A stretch of 9,598 nucleotides of DNA from Patescibacteria group bacterium (GTDB lineage Bacteria > Patescibacteriota > Patescibacteriia > 2-12-FULL-60-25): positions 1 through 9,598 of the forward strand of contig JAGOUA010000026.1 of the NCBI GenBank assembly GCA_018061485.1, given 5' to 3'. The stretch's first letter is position 1. The number at the start of each line of letters is the position of its first letter. A program made the translations under genes and the position numbers. A model generated the notes under the pieces. It did no database searches and had not been told where the DNA came from. It worked only from the letters and a program-made list of their open reading frames with translations. Shown here in pieces: positions 5,313 through 9,598 of this stretch.

Positions 5313-7625
5313 ATGTCTCGCTCTTCCTCTCCTTCCTTTTGGTCGTCCCTTTCGCTGAATGAACGAACGCAGCGCGGTCTCTTTTCGATCGCGTTGTTTT
5401 TTCTTGCGGTGTTAATGGTGCTTGGTCTGTTTCAGGCTGCGGGATGGTTGGGAGCTTCGCTCATGTATGGGCTTGGATACTTGTTTGGGTGGGAGCGCAT
5501 CTTCTTTCCGCTGATCTTTAGTGTTTGGGGGTACCATGTGTTTCGTCCTGAGCGTGAGCTCCTGCAACCGCGTACCGTGATCGGTATGGTGTTGTGGTTT
5601 TTTGCGACCAATCCGTTCGTACACCTTGTGACGTTTGAGGCGGGGCAAGCGGTTCCAGATACAGCTCTGCTCGAGGCGGGAGGAAAAATCGGGCAATGGA
5701 TCGGTGATCCATTAACGCAATTTGTTGGATTTGCTGGAGCGATCGCCTTTCTTGTGGCGCTCTTTATCGCTTCGTTGATGCTTTTGTTTCACGTAGGTCT
5801 TGAAGACGTGCTCGCGTTTTTGGCCTACGTCAAGCGTTTTAGTTTGTGGCTATGGGAGGCGGTTTCTCAACCGGTCCGTGCGTGGATGGATCGTCGTGTG
5901 ATGGTTGAGCAGGCTTCCTCGTCTGTCTTTACGCCCGCTCAAGCCTTTGAAGCTCCACAAGATCAGGATGATGCGCAAGGAGAGGATGAGGAGGGACTTG
6001 AAGAAGAGGAGTTAGAAGAAGGAGAAGAAAGTGAAGAGGATGAAGAGGCGCTTTCTAACGAAGAGATGCTCGAGGAAGAGGGGGAGGATGGTGAAGAAGA
6101 GGAAGAAGTCGCGCCAAGACCATCGCGCAAAAAAAAGAAGCAGTATCCACATGTCGAGATGCCACTGTCCGTGTTTGAGGTACGCGATCAAAAGGCGAAT
6201 ATTGGGAACCCAAAACAGTACGAGGAGCTGATTCGCAAGACGCTTTCTGCCTTCGGTATTCCTGTTGAGTCTGCGGGTTATGCGGCTGGACCGACGGTCA
6301 CACAGTACATGGTGAAGCCAGCAGAGGGAATCAAGGTGTCGCGTATCGTTGGATTGCAAAATGATCTTGCGCTCGCGCTCTCGGCGCAGACGCTTCGTAT
6401 TGAGGCGCCTATCCCCGGCAAGCCGTATGTCGGTGTCGAGGTACCGAACCAGAGTAGCGCAACGGTGGGTATGCGCGAGATTCTTGAATCAAAAGAATAT
6501 CGTGAAAAGAAGCATTCCCTCATGTTCGTACTTGGGAAAGATGTGTCAGGAAAGACCGCGCTGGCAGACTTAAGCCGCATGCCACATGCTTTAGTGGCTG
6601 GCGCGACGGGATCTGGAAAATCCGTGTGTTTGAACGTGATGATTGCGTCGCTCCTGTATTCTAATCGCCCAGACGAGCTTCGTCTGATCATGGTAGATCC
6701 AAAGCGTGTCGAAATGCAGATGTACAACGGTATCCCACACTTGTTAACACCGGTGATTACCGATATTCCTGAGGCGGTAAACGCGCTCAAGTGGGCGGTG
6801 CGCGAAATGACGCGTCGTTATGGCTTATTGCCGCAGGTGAACGCAAAGAATATTGGTGACTATAACGCTCGCGTTCCACAAGAAGAGAAGATGCCTGTGA
6901 TTTGTTTTGTGATCGACGAGCTGGCAGACCTTATGATGACCGCCAAGAACGAGATTGAAGGGCCAATCGTCCGTCTATGTCAGATGTCTCGCGCGGTGGG
7001 TATTCACTTGGTGCTGGCAACGCAGCGTCCTTCTGTGGATGTGATCACGGGGTTGATTAAGGCAAACGTTCCTACGCGTATTGCGTTTGCTGTCGCTTCA
7101 GCGGTGGACTCCAAAACGATTTTGGATCAGGTGGGCGCGGACAAGCTACTTGGTCGTGGAGACATGCTCTTCTCATCGTCCGAGCTTCCGCAGCCTCGTC
7201 GTATTCAAGGAGCTTTCGTGTCAGATCAGGAGATCGGTCGCGTGGTTGAATTCATCAAGACGGCGTACGGCGGCGTGGACTACGATTTGAGCGTGACTGA
7301 ACGTAGCGAGGGAAGTGGCACCTCGTTTAGCGGTGGCGCGGATGCAGACTCCGATCAAGACCCCCTTCTGTCCGAGGCGTGGAACGAAGTTCAACGCGCC
7401 GGTCGCGCATCCGCTTCGTTGCTTCAGCGTCGGTTGAAGGTGGGATACTCGCGTGCGGCACGTATTTTGGACGAGATGGAGCAGGCTGGATGGATCGGTC
7501 CGGAGAATGGTTCAAAAGGACGAGAACTCTTGCGTAAAACGGGAGCTGGTGAACAGCTCGAACTGCCGGTAGCAGACGAACCGCCGCCAAAAATCAGCGG
7601 CAATGAACGGTTTTACGATCTGTAA
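5313..7625 (+). CDS. ftsK: DNA translocase FtsK/SpoIIIE
   Basis: A 770-residue septal DNA pump that uses ATP to move chromosome termini through the closing division septum. Hydrophobic segments in residues about 22-48, 52-73, 88-105 and 136-161 anchor it in the membrane. A short linker follows, with a very acidic run at about 218-265, then a basic patch SRKKKKQ (271-277). The motor has the alpha and beta domains, Walker A GATGSGKS (430-437), Walker B VICFVIDELADLM (529-541) and LATQRPSVDVITGLIKANVP (568-587). A C-terminal gamma winged helix (about 683-742, SLLQRRLKVGYSRAARILDEME) would read the orienting DNA sequences. The protein is complete, with a linker much shorter than in E. coli. It has its own promoter and is followed three bases later by a rodZ-like gene, so division and shape functions are probably co-transcribed. 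Confidence 0.97.
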   Translation: MSRSSSPSFWSSLSLNERTQRGLFSIALFFLAVLMVLGLFQAAGWLGASLMYGLGYLFGWERIFFPLIFSVWGYHVFRPERELLQPRTVIGMVLWFFATNPFVHLVTFEAGQAVPDTALLEAGGKIGQWIGDPLTQFVGFAGAIAFLVALFIASLMLLFHVGLEDVLAFLAYVKRFSLWLWEAVSQPVRAWMDRRVMVEQASSSVFTPAQAFEAPQDQDDAQGEDEEGLEEEELEEGEESEEDEEALSNEEMLEEEGEDGEEEEEVAPRPSRKKKKQYPHVEMPLSVFEVRDQKANIGNPKQYEELIRKTLSAFGIPVESAGYAAGPTVTQYMVKPAEGIKVSRIVGLQNDLALALSAQTLRIEAPIPGKPYVGVEVPNQSSATVGMREILESKEYREKKHSLMFVLGKDVSGKTALADLSRMPHALVAGATGSGKSVCLNVMIASLLYSNRPDELRLIMVDPKRVEMQMYNGIPHLLTPVITDIPEAVNALKWAVREMTRRYGLLPQVNAKNIGDYNARVPQEEKMPVICFVIDELADLMMTAKNEIEGPIVRLCQMSRAVGIHLVLATQRPSVDVITGLIKANVPTRIAFAVASAVDSKTILDQVGADKLLGRGDMLFSSSELPQPRRIQGAFVSDQEIGRVVEFIKTAYGGVDYDLSVTERSEGSGTSFSGGADADSDQDPLLSEAWNEVQRAGRASASLLQRRLKVGYSRAARILDEMEQAGWIGPENGSKGRELLRKTGAGEQLELPVADEPPPKISGNERFYDL

Positions 7626-7628
7626 TCT

Positions 7629-8330
7629 ATGGCGTTTATTGCAAAAAAGATTCACGACGGAGGAACGCTTGCCGAAGATCTTCGGGAGCTCCGTGAATCG
7701 GCACGAATGAGCATTCAAGAAGCTTCTCACTTTACCAAAGTCACTCCGGGGACTATTCAGGCGTGGGAGGCGGGGGATTGGAAGCGTTTTGGAGGAGAGC
7801 TGGCGTACATGGAGCGCATGTTGCTCGCGTATGTTGCCCTTTTTCATGGAAGGGTACCCTTTTTTCAAAAAAAGTTTCAAGAAGAGCGAGCGAAAATTCT
7901 CGACCAGCCAACGCCAACGGCGCATATTCAAGCGCTACGACCCTTTTCTTGGAAAGACGCCCTTCTTGGGTGGCGTGTGCGTGTGGCGCTTGGGGTCATG
8001 GCCCTGAGCTTGTCTCTTGGCGGGTATTTTGTGGCGCAGGCACGCGGCCTGTCTGAGGCGCCCATCCTTGTCATCACTGCTCCGCAAGAAGGCGCAAGAA
8101 TGGATGTACCGACCGTACGCGTTGAAGGAAAAACCAGTCCTGAAGCGCAGGTCTACGTCAACGAGCGACTGGCTACCATGCAAGAAGACGGCTCCTTTTT
8201 TACCGAGCTCGACATTCCACGCGGTCCTACAGAGCTGGTGATTCGCGCAAAAAAACGACACAGCCGCGAATCTATCGAACGTGTACGTATCGTGTTTGAT
8301 CGGCTGATTGAGGTGCCGAGTGAGTTTTAA
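7629..8330 (+). CDS. RodZ-like membrane protein: HTH, one TM, Ig-like periplasmic domain
   Basis: A 233-residue bitopic protein. Residues about 13-70 form an HTH_25/RodZ-type helix-turn-helix (LAEDLRELRESARMSIQEAS, then FTKVTPGTIQAWEAGD). A basic stretch and one membrane helix (about 117-137) follow, then an extracytoplasmic part (145-228) built of beta-strand-rich sequence with TAPQEGARMDVPTVRVEGKTSPEAQVYVN, typical of the Ig-like domain that follows the anchor in many RodZ-like proteins. RodZ links MreB to the elongation machinery. In this architecture the HTH binds proteins rather than DNA, so a shape or division-site role is likely. No mreB is present to confirm it. ATG lies three bases after the ftsK stop with no separate ribosome site, indicating an operon and probably reinitiation. 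The gene ends five bases from a convergent gene. Confidence 0.8.
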   Translation: MAFIAKKIHDGGTLAEDLRELRESARMSIQEASHFTKVTPGTIQAWEAGDWKRFGGELAYMERMLLAYVALFHGRVPFFQKKFQEERAKILDQPTPTAHIQALRPFSWKDALLGWRVRVALGVMALSLSLGGYFVAQARGLSEAPILVITAPQEGARMDVPTVRVEGKTSPEAQVYVNERLATMQEDGSFFTELDIPRGPTELVIRAKKRHSRESIERVRIVFDRLIEVPSEF

Positions 8331-8335
8331 GCCGC

Positions 8336-8917
8336 CTAAGGAAACAGGTGTTTTTGCCCAGCTTCAAGCTGAGTGACGAGCTCATCCCACAAAGGAAGTA
8401 GATCCGGATAGAGAGCGACTTTTTCTCGCTTTGTTCGAATCATCGCAAGAGAGATAGTATGATCTCGCCAAGTCCGACCACCGTCTAAAAAAATGTTGAG
8501 AACGGGAAGGATTTTATCGAGGGCGTAGATAAAACACGCTTCCGCATCAGCGCGATCTTCGTAGCGATGAATGACCGCGTGAAGTTCTGCATGATTGGGA
8601 AAACGTTCTTGTAGTTGTTGCGCGGCACGTTCTTCTGCTTGTCGTTTTTGCTCTTGCGCGTGCAGATCTTGAAGGTAAAAAAAGGTGTCTCCCGCGTAGA
8701 CCTCAACAAGGTCATGGGCGAGAGCGTATTGAAGAAGTTTTTGCCGATCAAGCGACAGATGATAGCTGTCGGCAAGGTGCCAAGCCATGAGAGCAAGTTG
8801 CCCGCTATGCTCTAAATCATTTTCTAAACGATCTGTACCAGTCACGTGCACCACTCGTTCAACACGCTGAAAGGCGTGGGTGAGTTGTGTGAACGCAAGA
8901 ACATCGGAGAGTTGCAT
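8336..8917 (-). CDS. HD-domain hydrolase, YfbR/HDDC2-like 5'-deoxynucleotidase candidate
   Basis: A 193-residue soluble HD-superfamily protein (HD_3 type). The metal-binding set is intact: H37 in LEHSGQLALMAW, H68-D69 in ALAHDLVEVYAGDT and D134 in YALDKILP. E72 and D77, which follow the HD pair, are at the spacing seen in YfbR-type 5'-deoxynucleotidases. Those enzymes remove the phosphate from deoxynucleoside 5'-monophosphates. The length agrees with that group. A charged Gln/Glu/Arg helix (about 85-106) separates the HD pair from the last Asp. The start codon has no visible Shine-Dalgarno sequence. The minus-strand terminator at 8964-8980 isolates it from the small genes upstream, but no good promoter was seen. 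With the deoxyribosyltransferase-like gene it suggests nucleotide salvage. The substrate is inferred. Confidence 0.82.
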   Translation of the reverse strand: MQLSDVLAFTQLTHAFQRVERVVHVTGTDRLENDLEHSGQLALMAWHLADSYHLSLDRQKLLQYALAHDLVEVYAGDTFFYLQDLHAQEQKRQAEERAAQQLQERFPNHAELHAVIHRYEDRADAEACFIYALDKILPVLNIFLDGGRTWRDHTISLAMIRTKREKVALYPDLLPLWDELVTQLEAGQKHLFP

Positions 8918-8957
8918 GAGATGGTTGTAACACGGTGGTGTATACGTGCATAGATAA

Positions 8958-8980
8958 CAAAATCGACACAGGGTGTGTCG
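8958..8980 (-). terminator. Minus-strand intrinsic terminator after the small ORFs
   Basis: Read on the minus strand, CGACACA-CCC-TGTGTCG (7-bp perfect stem, 8964-8980) is followed by ATTTTG. On the plus strand the hairpin is followed by G-rich sequence, so it can only act leftwards. It lies ten bases after the stop of the 52-residue ORF and is good evidence that this region is transcribed from the minus strand. Confidence 0.65.
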
Positions 8981-8989
8981 TAGGGGGGG

Positions 8990-9148
8990 CTAGGGGCGAC
9001 GGCGTCGCTTGATGGGCACGGGGAGGCGTCTTTCGAAGAGATCTGTTCCTATGAGGCAGAGAACGATCATGATCGTGGCCGTTCCCATAGGAGATCCGCT
9101 AGCCATGCGCCAGAGATCGGCTATCCCTCTTGCGAACGCCTCGATCAT
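8990..9148 (-). CDS. Small single-span membrane protein, unknown function
   Basis: A 52-residue frame that I do not recognise. GGGGAG (9161-9156) lies seven bases before ATG 9148, a strong Shine-Dalgarno sequence. The stop of the upstream frame (TAG, 9152-9150) is separated from this ATG by one base, as in translationally coupled pairs. The protein has an amphipathic start (MIEAFARGIADLWRM), a hydrophobic segment (about 22-38, GTATIMIVLCLIGTDLF) and a highly basic tail (IKRRRRP). A peptide of this shape would sit in the membrane with its tail inside. The same frame is open to an ATG at 9208, but that start has no good ribosome site. A minus-strand terminator follows ten bases later. Arg codons AGA, CGC and CGA are used, whereas neighbouring genes favour CGT. 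The alternative is that the whole region is a structured RNA. Confidence 0.5.
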   Translation of the reverse strand: MIEAFARGIADLWRMASGSPMGTATIMIVLCLIGTDLFERRLPVPIKRRRRP

Positions 9149-9400
9149 GCTACCGCTCCCCAGCGTCATTGACTGGGCTGAAGAGAGCGGGTCGGGGCAT
9201 CGGTCCATCTGACTCGAGGTCCCCTTCGGTAAGCAACGGATGCTTGTCGATGGGGTTTCGTTCTCTCGTGGGTGTAGCTGGTGGAGTCAGATGGGCCCAC
9301 CACGGTTCCCCGACCGTCCTCAGAGCATTGTCCGGAAAGGGGGGCGCTGGCTGGTCCCAAACGAGTCGTAGTGCCATGGCACTTCTCCGTTCGCAAGGGG
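9125..9400 (-). other. Candidate structured RNA with nested long-range stems (mRNA structure or unidentified ncRNA)
   Basis: Several complementary segments nest in about 276 bases. The outer stem is CTTGCGAACG (9129-9138) with its exact complement at 9388-9397, extended by CCC/GGG across one bulge (9125-9127 with 9398-9400). The inner stem is CCATCTGACTC (9205-9215) with its exact complement at 9284-9294, extended to about 14 bp. Within it, AAGCA/TGCTT forms a small hairpin. Further hairpins are ACGGT/ACCGT (9304-9319 region) and CCGCTC-CCCAG/CTGGG-GAGCGG (9153-9190, seven-base bulge). A multibranched fold results. I looked for RNase P, tmRNA, SRP and 6S signatures and found none. Two small ORFs occupy the same strand, so it could be folded mRNA. 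Confidence 0.4.
9150..9377 (-). CDS. Small proline-rich protein, unknown function
   Basis: A 75-residue frame with no homology I recognise. ATG 9377 has GGAG (9388-9385) seven bases upstream, the same spacing as the next ORF. A -35/-10 pair lies at 9425-9453, giving a leader of about 40 bases. The protein is rich in proline (about one residue in five), has no Cys, no hydrophobic segment and a slight acidic bias; the most protein-like stretch is VGEPWWAHLTPP. Its stop is one base before the start of the 52-residue membrane ORF, so the two look like a coupled pair. Codon choice (CGA, AGG, AGA for Arg) differs from neighbours. All frames here are long, because stops are rare in GC-rich sequence, and the frame overlaps strong inverted repeats. 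It may therefore be a chance ORF in an RNA gene. Confidence 0.42.
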   Translation of the reverse strand: MALRLVWDQPAPPFPDNALRTVGEPWWAHLTPPATPTRERNPIDKHPLLTEGDLESDGPMPRPALFSPVNDAGER

Positions 9401-9417
9401 AATGAAGGTCCTTGCGA
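9391..9417 (-). promoter_or_regulatory. Leader hairpin competing with a long-range stem
   Basis: On the minus strand TCGCAAGG (9417-9410) and CCTTGCGA (9398-9391) form a perfect 8-bp stem with an 11-base loop, in the leader just before the GGAG of the 75-residue ORF. The second arm is also complementary to 9125-9138 downstream, so the two pairings exclude each other. This resembles attenuator or translation-control logic. No T-run follows. Confidence 0.45.
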
Positions 9418-9424
9418 GTGGCTT

Positions 9425-9453
9425 ATTCTTTCACAAATGCTTCTTTTTGTCAA
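9425..9453 (-). promoter_or_regulatory. Minus-strand promoter of the small-ORF region
   Basis: On the minus strand TTGACA (9453-9448, a perfect -35 consensus) lies 17 bases before AAGAAT (9430-9425, four of six to -10). Transcription would start near 9418. The -35 box overlaps the T-run of the rpsO terminator, so the two transcription units sit back to back. Confidence 0.55.
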
Positions 9454-9479
9454 AAACACCCCCAAAGCGGGGGTGTTTT
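9448..9479. terminator. Bidirectional terminator downstream of rpsO
   Basis: AAAACACCCCC (9453-9463) and GGGGGTGTTTT (9469-9479) form a perfect 11-bp stem with a five-base loop. Read leftwards, from rpsO, the stem runs into TTTTTG. Read rightwards it ends in TTTT. It lies 39 bases after the rpsO stop codon. Confidence 0.88.
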
Positions 9480-9518
9480 CAAAACGTATGTAAGGCGGTT
9501 GCCAAGGCCGGCTGCCGT

Positions 9519-9598
9519 CTATGGATTCAACTTTGTCATGAGTTCGTCGTACGCTGCCGCGTCTTCACGCTTGAGGTACTTCATCAAACGGCGACGTT
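9519..9598 (-). CDS. rpsO: 30S ribosomal protein S15, C-terminal end (5' part outside window)
   Basis: The minus strand from 9598 reads RRRLMKYLKREDAAAYDELM followed by TKLNP and a stop. This is the last 25 codons of S15, whose family ends in the pattern RRRLLxYLxxxDxxxYxxLIxxL. S15 binds the central domain of 16S rRNA early in 30S assembly. Only the C-terminal helix is visible; the gene continues beyond the right edge. A strong terminator follows, so it is not co-transcribed with the small ORFs downstream. In many bacteria pnp follows rpsO; here it does not. Confidence 0.9.
   Translation of the reverse strand, partial: RRRLMKYLKREDAAAYDELMTKLNP

Noticed and set aside
8971..9025. G-quadruplex on the plus strand (runs of G around 8983-8996 and 9014-9023).
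   Set aside because: Loops between the runs are long or irregular, and the G-run is explained as the complement of a C-rich stop region on the transcribed minus strand.
9202..9297. Similarity to small SRP RNA: GGGTGTAGCTGG near the 3' arm and GAGGTCC near the 5' arm resemble parts of E. coli 4.5S RNA, and the hairpin has a suitable length.
   Set aside because: The conserved apical motif (GGAA tetraloop followed by GGAAGCAGCC-type loop) is missing, and GAGGTCC lies too close to the closing stem. Only short matches remain.
9130..9405. Plus-strand 91-residue ORF opposite the small minus-strand ORFs.
   Set aside because: No ribosome site or recognisable promoter; the composition (Ser/Gly/Arg-rich) is typical of an antisense shadow in GC-rich sequence.
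8980..9450. RNase P RNA, tmRNA or 6S RNA in the rpsO-HD interval.
   Set aside because: I looked on both strands for GAAAGUCC and ACAGAA (RNase P), the tmRNA ends and tag frame, and a 6S-like single long bubble. None was present.
9166..9465. Minus-strand 99-residue ORF starting at 9465.
   Set aside because: It starts inside the rpsO terminator stem, before the predicted promoter, and has no ribosome site.

Overview
The window looks like the chromosome of a small-genome bacterium, most likely a member of the Patescibacteria (CPR). That placement is inferred from a pared-down ComEC, the RecA sequence style, the recA-ftsK-rodZ gene order, and main genes that mostly lack Shine-Dalgarno sequences. 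No rRNA or marker tree is available to confirm it. The standard genetic code fits every gene. No phage, transposase, CRISPR array, tRNA or rRNA gene was seen.

Positions 1-1122: the 3' half of the ychF ATPase gene, then a long nested palindrome, then a nucleoside 2-deoxyribosyltransferase-like gene ending at a textbook terminator. That terminator's loop carries the apparent start codon of the next gene. Positions 1106-2401: a short ComEC/Rec2-type channel gene (DNA uptake). Positions 2402-2686: a 285-base gap with one possible 32-residue ORF and a leader hairpin. Positions 2687-4025: a putative lipoprotein with a complete M23 (LytM-type) endopeptidase site, a proline-rich linker and an unrecognised C-terminal domain, followed by a strong terminator.

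Positions 4026-8330: recA, with a GAAC-N7-GAAC direct repeat in its promoter, then ftsK with its own promoter, then a rodZ-like gene three bases after ftsK. These link DNA repair, chromosome segregation and cell shape. Positions 8336-8917 (minus): an HD-domain nucleotide hydrolase, convergent with rodZ and only five bases from it.

Positions 8918-9518 (minus) are the least explained part. A promoter, two small ORFs with strong, equally spaced Shine-Dalgarno sequences, and a terminator form what looks like a mini-operon. The same DNA also holds nested long-range inverted repeats that would make a highly structured RNA with a possible pairing switch. It is either a two-peptide operon with structured mRNA or an unrecognised non-coding RNA. 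The window ends in the 3' end of rpsO (ribosomal protein S15, minus strand) and its bidirectional terminator.
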